Shown here: positions 30,944 through 39,011 of the stretch, in pieces
Numbering within the stretch: position 1 is the first letter of the stretch
How the letters are laid out: each line of letters begins with the position of its first letter
Assembly (NCBI GenBank): GCA_016704145.1
Contig: JADJAS010000007.1
Location: 1,736,001 to 1,800,000, forward strand
DNA: 64,000 bases
Direction: 5' to 3'
Origin: Rhodocyclaceae bacterium
GTDB taxonomy: Bacteria > Pseudomonadota > Gammaproteobacteria > Burkholderiales > Rhodocyclaceae
Made by a program: the position numbers and the translations under genes
The notes under the pieces: model-generated
The model's input: the letters and a program-made list of their open reading frames with translations, nothing else
Told to the model about the DNA's origin: nothing
Databases searched by the model: none

Positions 30944-31125
30944 CCATCATTCCCCGCGAACCCAGCTACCTCGCCCCCTTGGCGGAGTGGGTGGCCTATC
31001 GCCGCGCCGTGGCGGCTTTTCCGGTCGGCGAGCCAGGCCGCGAGCTCACGCTCCGGATCGCCGACGACATGATCGCCGACCTCCAGCGCGAGGAAGCGGA
31101 GGCCGGGCTGCCAGCCGCCGCCTGA
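30940..31125 (+). CDS. Small hypothetical phage protein
   Basis: 61 residues, acidic and helical in the second half (RELTLRIADDMIADLQREEA). Translationally coupled to the JAMM-type gene (ATGA). No family recognised. A hairpin AAATGCG/CGCATTT follows at 31130-31153. Confidence 0.5.
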   Translation: MTIIPREPSYLAPLAEWVAYRRAVAAFPVGEPGRELTLRIADDMIADLQREEAEAGLPAAA

Positions 31126-31129
31126 GTTC

Positions 31130-31153
31130 AAATGCGGCGCCGGCGACGCATTT
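31130..31153. other. Hairpin between convergent genes
   Basis: AAATGCG (31130-31136) pairs with CGCATTT (31147-31153). It has no T run on either side; it might act as a weak bidirectional terminator. Confidence 0.35.
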
Positions 31154-31161
31154 GCCCCCGC

Positions 31162-31431
31162 CTACAGCAGCTTGACGAGAGTCGCCATGACGCCGACGGC
31201 CAGCACCATGAGGGTGCCGAGCTTGATGGTCATGCGCTGTTCGAGCTGAATGAGCTTGCCGTCGAAACCGGTTTCGAGGCGCTTGATGTCTTCGCGCGTG
31301 GCCAGTTCCTTGAGGTTCGCATCGAACACCTCGGCCAATGCCTCGGCCTCGGCTTCCGCCTGCGCGGACGGCACTCCCGCCGATTTCAGGCGGTTCGCGA
31401 ACTTGAGGGTATCGAAAGTCATGGCGCTCAT
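31162..31431 (-). CDS. Small coiled-coil membrane protein (DUF1640/CCDC90-like)
   Basis: 89 residues: FDTLKFANRLKSAGVPSAQA, then a coiled coil (about 25-68, EALAEVFDANLKELATREDI) and one C-terminal TM helix (LGTLMVLAVGVMATLVKLL). This layout matches the bacterial DUF1640 group. It is convergent to the phage genes and may be cargo rather than a virion gene. Function unknown. Confidence 0.65.
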   Translation of the reverse strand: MSAMTFDTLKFANRLKSAGVPSAQAEAEAEALAEVFDANLKELATREDIKRLETGFDGKLIQLEQRMTIKLGTLMVLAVGVMATLVKLL

Positions 31432-31572
31432 GGCGCGAAGTGTAGCGGAAACGCCACAAAAATTGCGCCCTGTTCAACCTGCTTTCTCCTGTTGCAAGTT
31501 GAGCGAAATTCCCGCACAATGATTTCACGGCGCTGATAACGTCGCAGCTGATGATAGATATACGGCAGTGAG

Positions 31573-31622
31573 AACCGCGCTGCCTGTCCATGAAAATGGA
31601 TGACACGCGGTTTTGTTTTTTG
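31573..31622 (+). terminator. Terminator-like hairpin upstream of the BRO gene
   Basis: AACCGCG (31573-31579) pairs with CGCGGTT (31606-31612), with an inner TCCAT/ATGGA hairpin, and is followed by TTGTTTTTTG. It opens the 336-bp gene-free stretch 31432-31767. Confidence 0.6.
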
Positions 31623-31744
31623 CCGGTCATGGTTCGCTATGGCCGGGCGTGGACTAATACAAGACCCGGCTTGCCGGGGAATATGTCCGCCGCCCGTATA
31701 CGGTTATCAGCGCCCGGCCGCCCTCTCAGGGGATGGCGGTTTTT
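31622..31744 (+). ncRNA. Candidate C4-type antisense/leader RNA before an antirepressor-like gene
   Basis: A 9-bp long-range pairing GGCCGGGCG (31641-31649) with CGCCCGGCC (31711-31719) encloses the hairpin CCCGGC-TT-GCCGGG (31665-31678). An overlapping alternative stem CCGCC/GGCGG (31718-31739) is followed by five T. Mutually exclusive stems ending in a terminator just before an Ant/BRO-type gene fit the C4 RNAs of P1-like and other phages. Assignment is by structure and context only. Confidence 0.45.
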
Positions 31745-31767
31745 GATACTTTTATACGGAGAATCCC

Positions 31768-32481
31768 ATGACGCAACAACTGTCCATCGCCGATTTTCAC
31801 GGCATTTCCGTTTCCATCATCGACCATTCCGGCCAGAAATGGCTGACCGCAGAAGAGGCGGGGCTCTGCCTCGGCTACACCGCAGCTAACGCGAGTGGCG
31901 GCGTTCGAAAGCTCTACGAACGCAACCGCGACGAGTTCACCGATGCGGATGCCTGCCGGGTCAACTTGACCCGGCAGGGTCAAAGCCGGGGAATGCTCAT
32001 CTTCTCCCTCGCCGGTTGTAACCTGCTCGGGTTTTTTGCCAATACGCCACGCTCCAAGGAATTCCGCGCCTGGGCGAAACAGGTGCTGGCCGGCCAAGCA
32101 CCCGTGCCGCCACGGCTGACTTCTGGCGGGCGGGGGCGGAAGATGATCGTTACCCGGCGGATGGAGCGCGCGGTGTTGGAATTGTTCGTTGCCGGTTGGA
32201 GGCCTGGGGAAATCGCCAGAGAGGTGAAGCGGTCAGGCTCCACGATCAGTCAGTTGTTGCACGGCAAGTATTCGTTTTCTCCAGCCGCAGGTGAGAACGA
32301 GTGCTCGCCGGAGCTGATGGCGGCGGTGGCGATGCGGCATATGGAATACGTGCGCGCCAAGCAGATTGAAGAGAATGAGCGCTTCGTAAACCGCTACTGT
32401 GCGCACGCCCACAACGAAGCGCTGGCGGAAGCCATCGATACGGCTTGCCGTCCTTTGTTGCCGCTTCTTCCGTCGAACTGA
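31768..32481 (+). CDS. BRO-N domain antirepressor-like phage protein
   Basis: 237 residues. The N-terminal BRO-N domain (ISVSIIDHSGQKWLTAEEAG, then CLGYTAANASGGVRKLYERN and FSLAGCNLLGFFANTPRSKEF, with FRAWAKQVLAG) is at about residues 8-108. A C-terminal helix-turn-helix (EIAREVKRSGSTISQLLHG) lies at about 150-170. The linker between them contains a dispersed repeat read as PVPPRLTS. Role (family): antirepression or DNA-binding regulation. It lies between head genes, so it is probably a moron-type insertion. Confidence 0.82.
   Translation: MTQQLSIADFHGISVSIIDHSGQKWLTAEEAGLCLGYTAANASGGVRKLYERNRDEFTDADACRVNLTRQGQSRGMLIFSLAGCNLLGFFANTPRSKEFRAWAKQVLAGQAPVPPRLTSGGRGRKMIVTRRMERAVLELFVAGWRPGEIAREVKRSGSTISQLLHGKYSFSPAAGENECSPELMAAVAMRHMEYVRAKQIEENERFVNRYCAHAHNEALAEAIDTACRPLLPLLPSN
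32101..32123 (+). repeat. Dispersed repeat copy in the prophage BRO gene
   Basis: 20 of 23 bases match, read in frame as PVPPRLTS between the BRO-N and HTH parts. It shows that the repeat also entered phage DNA. Confidence 0.8.
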
Positions 32482-32549
32482 GGGGTGCGCCATGAAGCCT
32501 CATGCCTATCGGCTGCCGTACGCGGAGTGGGATTTTATGCAAACGCTCA

Positions 32550-33594
32550 CCTGATTAGCCACAATGTTCAGCCGCGCGCAAGAATCGCTCGGGACGAGCC
32601 GTGGTAGCCACGGCAGCAACCAAGAGGCGCTTCAGGATAGACGACAGATCGAACCGGCGATTGAACCGATACTGGACTTCAGCAAGATACCGATGCGCAT
32701 ACTTAGCGAAATCGAAGGCATGGTAGGTACCCGAGTAGGCGGTCTTGAGATTGCCGAGGAAGGTATTCACTGCGCGGAATTGCTCCAGCTTGACGCAGGC
32801 GGGGCCGCCACCAGTAACAATGCGCTCCTGGGTGGCGCCGGCCGCGGTGACGGCGCGGAAGCACCACAGACCATCCGACACCACGTGGACCGATGCGGAC
32901 AGTGCCGTCTTCGCCCAGTCGGTGATCGCCTCCTTGGTGAATTCCAGCTTCTTCAGGCAGACCTTCAGTGGGTTGCCGGTCTCGGTGGTCTGCACGGCGG
33001 TAATGAACGATACCTTGTTCTCCGAACCGCGCCCGCTCTTTCCGCCAGGCAGTTCGCCGCCCAGGTAGGCATCGTCGATCTCGACCCGGCCATCCAGTTG
33101 GCGATCCGCCTCCCGCTCGCTCATCACCTGCATCAACTTGTGCTTGAGCAGCCAGGCGGTCTTGTACCGCACACCGAGGTGGCGCTTGAGTTCCAGCGCC
33201 GAGACATTGTTCTTGGCCTGGGTCAGCAGATGCATCGCCAGGAACCAGGTCGTCAGCGGCAACTTCGTGGACTCGAACACCGTCCCGCACATTACCGTCG
33301 TCTGCTCCCGGCACGACGCACATTGCCAGTACCGCAGTCCCTTGCGCTCGAACGTGTAATGGCGCCTGTCTTTGCATTCGGGGCAAACGAACCCATTCGG
33401 CCAGCGCAGCGCAACAACCGCAGCGTGGCATTTCTCCTCCGTCCCGTAGCGCTCCATGAATTGCGCCATCGACAATCCCTTCTGAAACTGCACCCGGTTG
33501 ATCCCCATCGCGCATCCCCTTCGGACAAGACGCGCCCATTTTTCACCCCGGCAGGCTCGCCAAATGAGCCTTCTGAATATTGTGGCTAATCAGG
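32550..33594 (-). mobile_element. IS1595-family (ISXO2-like) insertion sequence, copy 1
   Basis: 1045 bp. Terminal inverted repeats CCTGATTAGCCACAAT / ATTGTGGCTAATCAGG. The 8-bp target duplication AACGCTCA is at 32542-32549 and 33595-33602. It contains one transposase on the minus strand. Confidence 0.96.
32555..33508 (-). CDS. IS1595/ISXO2-like transposase, copy 1
   Basis: 317 residues. An N-terminal zinc ribbon (FVCPECKDRRHY, then WQCASCREQTTV) and an ISXO2-type DDE catalytic core (VEIDDAYLGGE, VVSDGLWCF and the AYSGTYHAF region). It catalyses cut-and-paste or replicative movement of its element. Stop and start lie just inside the inverted repeats. Differs from copy 2 by His versus Gln before VVSDGLW. 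Confidence 0.95.
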   Translation of the reverse strand: MGINRVQFQKGLSMAQFMERYGTEEKCHAAVVALRWPNGFVCPECKDRRHYTFERKGLRYWQCASCREQTTVMCGTVFESTKLPLTTWFLAMHLLTQAKNNVSALELKRHLGVRYKTAWLLKHKLMQVMSEREADRQLDGRVEIDDAYLGGELPGGKSGRGSENKVSFITAVQTTETGNPLKVCLKKLEFTKEAITDWAKTALSASVHVVSDGLWCFRAVTAAGATQERIVTGGGPACVKLEQFRAVNTFLGNLKTAYSGTYHAFDFAKYAHRYLAEVQYRFNRRFDLSSILKRLLVAAVATTARPERFLRAAEHCG

Positions 33595-33900
33595 AACGCT
33601 CATGACGCAGGCGCTGGCGCTCGCCAATGTATTGCGTTACGGTCTGGTCGATAATATGGGTGACCTGCGGGAACGGCGGGAAACGGAGAGCGGCTGCCAG
33701 ATCGCACTCTGCAGGGCCTTGAGCGACGCGATCGCTCATCTTGACTCGATCGAGGAATCGTTCTGGCGCAAATAGCCGGAACCGGGGCGGGGTTCTCCCG
33801 CCCCTCCCACCACCAAAACTGTAAGCATCGTTAAAGGACTGCGGGTCGCGCGACCCGTAGTCTGTCCTCCATGCCGCGCCCATGCGGTCATGGAGGAAAT

Positions 33901-34098
33901 ATGGCCAAACCCAAGCAGCAACACCCCGACACCGTCGCCGACGACGGCGTCGTTGCCGACTCGCCCGCGACGCGGGTGGCCGGGGTCGAATTCCCCGTCG
34001 CCGCCGCCGACGTCCTCGCCCACCGGGAATACGACGACCGCGTGGTCATCGTCACCATCGACGGCCGCAAGCTGGTCCGCCTGAAAGCGGCGTCATGA
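33901..34098 (+). CDS. Small hypothetical phage protein before the protease
   Basis: 65 residues: polar N-terminus, then AGVEFPVAAADVLAHREYDD and VVIVTIDGRKLVRL, a compact beta-type fold. The stop overlaps the protease start (ATGA). Similar small genes precede head protease genes in Mu-like phages. Function unknown. Confidence 0.6.
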   Translation: MAKPKQQHPDTVADDGVVADSPATRVAGVEFPVAAADVLAHREYDDRVVIVTIDGRKLVRLKAAS

Positions 34099-34658
34099 GC
34101 GGCACGGACACCCACGACACCCTGCGCCTGCTCGAGGCCGACGGCGCCGCCACCGGCCAGGTCTGGCAGGCCACGCTGATCCAGGCCGGGCTGTCGGCCA
34201 ACCAGGTCTATTACGCCGACGCCGTGCTGCGCGAGGCGGTTTCGCGCTTCGATGGCGCGCGCATCTACGTCAAGTCCGACGCCGATCACCTCAAGGGCGC
34301 GAGCAAGGATGTCCGCCAGCTGGTGGGCTGGGTCAGCCAGCCGCGCTTCGTCGAGGGCGCGGCGGCCGACGGCGGCCGCATCGAGGCGGCCATCCACTTG
34401 CCCGGCCTGCCCGACGATATCCGCAAGCTGCTGATCGAGGCCCACAAGGCGGGCCGCGCCAACCTGATCGGCCTGTCGATCGACGCCACCGGCAGCGCCG
34501 GCGCGCCTGGTCGAAGGCCGGCGCGTGCGGGCGGCCCAGAGCATTACCCGCGTCGATTCCGTCGATTTGATTGTCGAGCCCGGCGCCGGCGGCCGCCTGG
34601 TGCGCTTGATCGAGGCCGCTCCCGCTCCCCTTACTCCACCGGAGGTTTCCATGCGTGA
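34095..34658 (+). pseudogene. Phage prohead protease, frameshifted
   Basis: From ATG 34095 the frame reads a protease/scaffold domain (WQATLIQAGLSANQVYYADA, then LVGWVSQPRFVEG and NLIGLSIDATGSAG). At about 34503 the true frame continues one base later as RLVEGRRVRAAQSITRVDSV and LIVEPGAGGRLVRLIEA, which leads straight into the capsid reading frame. One extra base near 34503 would explain this. The annotated frame ends in an Arg-rich shadow to TGA 34658. Either a mutation or a sequencing error in a GC-rich run. Confidence 0.7.
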
Positions 34659-36102
34659 AAAACTGTTGCTGCAACTGAAAGACCAGGCCCCGGCCGCTTA
34701 TGCCAGGATCGACGTCGCCACGGCCACCGACGACGAGGTGATGGCCGCCTACCGCGAGGCGTTCGCGCCGCCGGCCACCGGCGCGGGCGAGGATGTGCTG
34801 GAACAAGTGCGCATGATCGAAGCGCGCATGCAGGCCCGCTCGATGATTGCCGCCAGCACGCTGCCCGATGCCGCCAAGACACGGCTGCAGGACGATTTCG
34901 CCAAGCGCGCGCGCTTCGCCGAGGCCGACGTGATGGCGGCCATCGAAAGCGAGCGCACCTACCTGGCGCGCTTCGCCGAGTCCGGCCGCGTCGATCTGGC
35001 CGGGCTGGTCCCGGACATCCAGGTCGAGGATCGCGCCGTGAAAATGGCCGACATGCTCGATGCCTTTTTCGATCCGGCGCACAAGGATCATCGCTCGGTC
35101 GGCAGCTTCCGCGAGGCTTATATCGAGTTCACCGGCGACCGTCATGTCACTGGCCAGTACGCGCAATGCGACCAGGCGCGGCTGCGCGAGTCGGCCGGCG
35201 CGAGCTTCCGCGAAGCCCTGGACAGCACCTCGTGGGCCGACGCACTGGGCAACTCGATCACCCGCCGCATGCAGCAAATCTACGTGGGCGAACCCGACCT
35301 GCAAGCCTGGCGCAAGGTGGCGACGGTCGGCCGCGTCAATGACTTCCGCAGCCAGGAGCGCTTCCGCGTCGGCGGCTATGGCAACCTGCCGGCGGTGGCC
35401 GAGGGCGGCGCCTATGCCGCACTGACCTCGCCGGGCGACGACAAGGCGACCTACGCGGCGACCAAGCGCGGCGGCCTGGAAACCGTCACGCGCGAGATGA
35501 TCCTCAACGACGACGTCAATGCCATCCGCCGCATTCCGGCCGAGCTGGCACTGGCCGCCGGCAACACGCTCTACGAGTTCGTCTTCGATTTTTTCCGCAC
35601 CAATCCGACGGTGTGGGACGCCGTGGCGCTCTACCATGCCTCGCACGCCAACCTGTTCACCGCCGCGCTCGACGCCACCCAGTTCGCCGCCCACCGGCTG
35701 GCCATGGTCAAGCAGGCGCGCGCCGGCAGTGCCAAGCGCATGGGCGTGAGCCCGGCGACCGTGCTGATCCCGTTCGAACTGCAGGAGACGGCCTACAACC
35801 TGTTCGTGCGCAACCAGAACCTGGACAAGACCTTCGTCCAGACGATCAACCCGGAGGTCATCGTCGTGTCGTACTGGACCGACGCCAACGACTGGGTGAC
35901 GGTGGCCGATCCGATGAAACTGCCAGTGCTGGAGATCAGCTTCATGAACGGCCAAGAGACGCCCGAGCTGTTCGTGCAGGACATGCCCAACGTCGGCAGC
36001 ATGTTCTCGAACGACAAGCTGACCTACAAAATCCGCCACGAGTACGGCGGCGCGGTCCTGGTCGACGGCGAGAAGGGCACGACCAAGGCGGTGGTGCCGT
36101 AA
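34651..36102 (+). CDS. Phage major capsid protein (with N-terminal scaffold-like segment)
   Basis: 483 residues from ATG 34651, which follows a strong GGAGG six bases upstream. Residues 1-130 are helical and charged, as in a scaffold/delta domain. The capsid core follows: AYIEFTGDRHVTGQYAQCDQ, FRVGGYGNLPAVAEGGAY, then VTREMILNDDVNAIRRIP and TPELFVQDMPNVGSMFSNDK, as in the Mu-like/HK97-fold capsid family. The frame is open further upstream into the displaced protease C-terminus, so protease and capsid may originally have been one polyprotein with an internal start. Confidence 0.82.
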   Translation: MREKLLLQLKDQAPAAYARIDVATATDDEVMAAYREAFAPPATGAGEDVLEQVRMIEARMQARSMIAASTLPDAAKTRLQDDFAKRARFAEADVMAAIESERTYLARFAESGRVDLAGLVPDIQVEDRAVKMADMLDAFFDPAHKDHRSVGSFREAYIEFTGDRHVTGQYAQCDQARLRESAGASFREALDSTSWADALGNSITRRMQQIYVGEPDLQAWRKVATVGRVNDFRSQERFRVGGYGNLPAVAEGGAYAALTSPGDDKATYAATKRGGLETVTREMILNDDVNAIRRIPAELALAAGNTLYEFVFDFFRTNPTVWDAVALYHASHANLFTAALDATQFAAHRLAMVKQARAGSAKRMGVSPATVLIPFELQETAYNLFVRNQNLDKTFVQTINPEVIVVSYWTDANDWVTVADPMKLPVLEISFMNGQETPELFVQDMPNVGSMFSNDKLTYKIRHEYGGAVLVDGEKGTTKAVVP

Positions 36103-36105
36103 GCG

Positions 36106-36759
36106 ATGCTGGCCGACGTGCAGGCACTGGTGGGTGATCTGGTCCGGGATACCCTGGACCAGGTCAGCCCGGCGCAACGGGACACGGCCATCGAGTTGGC
36201 CGTGGCCCGCTATTCGGCGGATCGGCCGCGCCCGGCGGTCGCCGCCGCCGTCGCGCCGGGCGGCGACCGCCTGCCGATGCCGGCCGGCTGGCCGGCGACC
36301 GCCAAGCTCGCCTGGCTGGAATGGCCGCTCTGGTGCAATCCGCCGGCGCAGTTGGCCCATGTGCCGTTGCGCACCCTGGCCGGCGACCTGGTCGCCGTGA
36401 CGGAGATCGAGGTGCCGGCCGGCGACACCGTGCATATCCACTACACCGACATGCATGTGCTGGCCGTGGCCGAGGACAGCATCGCCATCGCCGACCGCGA
36501 AGCGGTGGCGGCCTACGCCGCCGCCCTGGTGTTCGATCAACTGGCGTCGCTGGCGACGCGCAACAGCGAGCCGACCCTCAACGCCGACGCCGTCGACCAC
36601 AAGAGTCAGGCGCAGGACTACGCCGGCCGCGCCCGGGCGCTGCGCAAGCGGTACACCGAACTGCTGGCGATCAACGACGCGGCGGCCGTCAGGCCCGGCG
36701 GCGCCAGCGTCGCCTGGCCGGGGCGGACGCGCTTTCCCGGCGCCGGCGCACGGCGATGA
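36106..36759 (+). CDS. Phage head-completion/connector-like protein
   Basis: 217 residues, starting 3 bases after the capsid stop. Features: a helical N-terminus with DVQALVGDLVRDTLDQVSP and RDTAIELAVARYSADRP, a beta-rich middle (VTEIEVPAGDTVHIHYTDMH) and helical C-terminus, as in gp6-type connector proteins. Placement right after the capsid fits head-tail joining. Assignment by context. Confidence 0.55.
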   Translation: MLADVQALVGDLVRDTLDQVSPAQRDTAIELAVARYSADRPRPAVAAAVAPGGDRLPMPAGWPATAKLAWLEWPLWCNPPAQLAHVPLRTLAGDLVAVTEIEVPAGDTVHIHYTDMHVLAVAEDSIAIADREAVAAYAAALVFDQLASLATRNSEPTLNADAVDHKSQAQDYAGRARALRKRYTELLAINDAAAVRPGGASVAWPGRTRFPGAGARR

Positions 36760-37253
36760 AGTTCGTTTTCGATACCGCCGACCTGGCGATCCTCGCCCGG
36801 GCCTTCGCCGCGGCGCCGGAACTGGCGCGCGACGAGGCGCGCCGCTTTCTGCACGCCGCCACCGAGTATCTCAAGGGCGAAGTCGTCGAGCGCACGCCGG
36901 CCGCCGCCGGCACGCTGCGCGCCTCCATCGCCGCCGCCGTCGAAGAGGATGGCCCCGGCCTGCTGGGGGTGGTGGCCACCGCGCTCGACTATGCCGTTCC
37001 AGTCGAACTGGGCACCCGGCCGCACAAGCCGCCCATCGAACCGCTGGAGCAGTGGGTGCGCACCCGGCTCGGCCTGACCGACAAGGCCGCCGCCTCGGCG
37101 GCCCGGCGCATCCAGTGGAAGATCGCCCACTACGGCACGCCGGCCGCCGGCATGTTCCACCGCGGCGTCGCCGCCGGCCGCGCCAACGTCGAGCGCTTGT
37201 TCGCCGATGGCATGGCGCGGCTGCGCGATCGCATCGTCGGGGCGGCGCGATGA
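36756..37253 (+). CDS. HK97 gp10-like tail component
   Basis: 165 residues. EYLKGEVVERTPAAAGTLRA, then YAVPVELGTRPHKPPIEPLE is the gp10/tail-completion pattern (VELGT and a P-P loop). It overlaps both neighbours by 4 bases (ATGA on both sides). Confidence 0.7.
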   Translation: MKFVFDTADLAILARAFAAAPELARDEARRFLHAATEYLKGEVVERTPAAAGTLRASIAAAVEEDGPGLLGVVATALDYAVPVELGTRPHKPPIEPLEQWVRTRLGLTDKAAASAARRIQWKIAHYGTPAAGMFHRGVAAGRANVERLFADGMARLRDRIVGAAR

Positions 37254-37595
37254 GTCTCGCCGACACCCGCGCCGCCATCGTCGCCCGGCTCGCCGCCGTG
37301 CCCGGCATCGGCGTGGTGCATGCCTACGAGCGGTTCGCCGCCGACCAGAAAAAGTTTCGCGACTTGTACACCGGCGCCCCGGGCTTGCTGCAGGGCTGGT
37401 TCGTCTGCCTCGGCGGCGCGCGGGAGGTCTCGGCCGTGGTCGGCCTGGCCACCCAGGTGGCCGGCTGGCGGCTGCAGGGCTTTCGCGCCATCGACGACGA
37501 CGGCGCTTCAGGTCGAGGGCATGGCCGCCTACAAGCTGACGCTGGAGCCGACGCCGGTGGCCGGCAACGACGAAATCGCCACCACGCTGTTGTAG
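37250..37595 (+). pseudogene. Phage tail-terminator-like gene with frameshift or internal deletion
   Basis: The frame from ATG 37250 reads SLADTRAAIVARLAAVPGIG and WRLQGFRAIDDDG. The matching C-terminus (LQVEGMAAYKLTLEPTPVAG, then NDEIATTLL and stop 37595) is in the next frame, joined at about 37505. Known relatives are about 180 residues, this would be about 115, so an internal deletion with frameshift is most likely. Confidence 0.65.
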
Positions 37596-37629
37596 CCGTG
37601 GCAATCCATTTTCACGGGAGACAAGAGAC

Positions 37630-38130
37630 ATGAAGTTCGTAGTTCCGAGCACCGACCACCGGCCCTGGCCGGCGACGGTCACCTTGCAATCGTGCGATCC
37701 GGCCACCGGCGAGATCGTCGAGACCACCAACAGGTTCGTCGTCTTCTTCGGCGACTGGACCGCCGAGCAGTTCGAGACCTGGCGCCTCGAAGCGGAAGCC
37801 CTGTATCCGATGCCCAAGGACGGCGAAGGGGCGATGCTGCCGGTGATCAAGGCGCGCAACGCCCATGTGCTGCCGCGCTTGATCGAGGACTGGGGATCCG
37901 AAGTGCAGGACGAACAGGGCAATCCGCTCGCCTACAGCCGCGACCGGCTGGCGGCGCTGCTGCGCAGCCACGATGGCCTGCCGGTGGCGGAGGGCCTGTG
38001 GCTGGCGACGCACCAGGTCAATGCGGGGTTGCCCGAGCTAAAAAACGCCTTGACCTCGCCCGCGCCTGGGCCGAACGAATCAGGAAGCGCGAGCGAGGCG
38101 ACGGCGGCGACGAGTTCGCCGACGACCTGA
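37630..38130 (+). CDS. Phage tail assembly chaperone, G-type product
   Basis: 166 residues in the zero frame: MKFVVPSTDHRPWPATVTLQ, VVFFGDWTAEQFETWRL. The last ~28 residues after the slippery site are Ser/Ala/Pro-rich and look like read-through tail. Analogous to lambda gpG. Ribosomes that slip at 38040-38046 make the longer GT fusion instead. Confidence 0.75.
   Translation: MKFVVPSTDHRPWPATVTLQSCDPATGEIVETTNRFVVFFGDWTAEQFETWRLEAEALYPMPKDGEGAMLPVIKARNAHVLPRLIEDWGSEVQDEQGNPLAYSRDRLAALLRSHDGLPVAEGLWLATHQVNAGLPELKNALTSPAPGPNESGSASEATAATSSPTT
38040..38046 (+). promoter_or_regulatory. -1 ribosomal frameshift site A AAA AAC
   Basis: Positions match the zero frame as X XXY YYZ (codons AAA 38041-38043, AAC 38044-38046). 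Slippage joins the G frame to the T frame at 38046. Programmed frameshifting in tail chaperones is conserved across dsDNA tailed phages. Confidence 0.85.
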
Positions 38131-38414
38131 AGGCGCTGGGCCTGCCGCCGCTGGAGCGTCCCGCCGACGAATGGGCCACCGGCTTGCCGCTGGCGGTGCT
38201 GCCGGGCAACCGGCGGGTCTGGGAACTGTGGCTGGCCCTGGAAACCCAATGGCGCCTGGTCGCCGGCATGACGGGCTTGACGCGGACCGGCCTCGATTAC
38301 CCGGCCGCCGACACGGTGCGCCGCGCGCTGGGCATCAAGCGGCGCGACTGGCGCGGCGTGCTGGCAGACCTGCAACAGATGGAGCAGTGGGCGCTGGCGG
38401 CCCTCAACGCATGA
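38046..38414 (+). CDS. Tail assembly chaperone T extension, expressed as G-T fusion
   Basis: 122 residues after the shift, beginning RLDLARAWAERIRKR and continuing DDLKALGLPPLERPADEW, WELWLALETQWRLVAGMTG and VLADLQQMEQWALAALNA. It has no good start of its own, which supports synthesis only as a fusion (about 261 residues with the G part). The T part recruits the major tail protein in lambda-like systems. Confidence 0.82.
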   Translation, partial: RLDLARAWAERIRKRERGDGGDEFADDLKALGLPPLERPADEWATGLPLAVLPGNRRVWELWLALETQWRLVAGMTGLTRTGLDYPAADTVRRALGIKRRDWRGVLADLQQMEQWALAALNA

Positions 38415-38433
38415 GGCGGACGGTATAGACGGC

Positions 38434-38676
38434 ATGAGCGACGATATCGAACTGGGCATTCGCCTGAAATACGACGGCTCCGCGGTCGATGGCGGCCTCG
38501 TGGTCAGTAGCGAAAATCTGCGCAAGGTCGGCGCCGCCGCCGAACAGGCCAACCAGCGTGTCGAGATATCGGCCAAGCAGGCGGCGTTCGCCATGCGCCA
38601 GCTGCCGATGCAGATGACCGACATCGCGGTCGGCCTGGCCAGCGGCCAGACCTACGCCCTGGAGAGGCGCCAGTGA
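38434..38676 (+). pseudogene. Tape measure protein with massive internal deletion
   Basis: 80 codons. MSDDIELGIRLKYDGSAVDG and MRQLPMQMTDIAVGLASGQ are the usual start of a tape-measure protein, which normally exceeds 700 residues. After ASGQ only TYALERRQ remains, probably the original C-terminus. The tail can no longer be built, so the prophage is defective. Stop overlaps the next GTG start. Confidence 0.8.
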
Positions 38677-39011
38677 ACACATATCCGACCCTGCCCTGGG
38701 AGTGGAGGCCGAAAGAGTCGATCAGGCGGCCGGAAGATGCGCGCGTGGCCACCAACGGCGTGCGCCACACCCGTATTTTCGGCGATGCCGACCGGCGAGC
38801 CATCGAGGTTGTGCACCCGCGGCTGACGCGCGCGCAGTACGACACTTGGCTGGCCTTTCGGGCCGCCAATCTCGGGCAGAAGATCCTCTACAGCCGGACG
38901 CGGGCCGGCGTCGTCGAAACCTACACCGCGACCATGAGCGCCGAATACGAGGAGGAATTCGTCAAGCCCGATCGGTTCAATCTCATCGTGCGGATGTGGC
39001 TGGAGCCATGA
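38673..39011 (+). CDS. Phage minor tail protein (gpM-like)
   Basis: 112 residues with a GTG start overlapping the previous stop (GTGA). YPTLPWEWRPKESIRRPE, then VVHPRLTRAQYDTWLAFRAA and FNLIVRMWLEP resemble phage minor tail/DUF2460-like proteins. The HPRLTRA segment only looks like the dispersed repeat by chance. Confidence 0.65.
   Translation: MNTYPTLPWEWRPKESIRRPEDARVATNGVRHTRIFGDADRRAIEVVHPRLTRAQYDTWLAFRAANLGQKILYSRTRAGVVETYTATMSAEYEEEFVKPDRFNLIVRMWLEP

Larger units (their letters stand above)
32492..33775 (+). pseudogene. Small phage ORF split by IS copy 1
   Basis: Removing the IS and one copy of the 8-bp duplication joins MKPHAYRLPYAEWDFMQTL to MTQALALANVLRYGL and on to SIEESFWRK, a 76-codon open frame. 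The downstream half (ATG 33602 to stop 33775, 57 residues) could still be translated alone. Function unknown. Confidence 0.7.

Noticed and set aside
38801..38830. HPRLTRA in the minor tail gene as another repeat copy
   Set aside because: Only the central CGGCTGAC matches; the rest does not, and the peptide fits the tail protein family.
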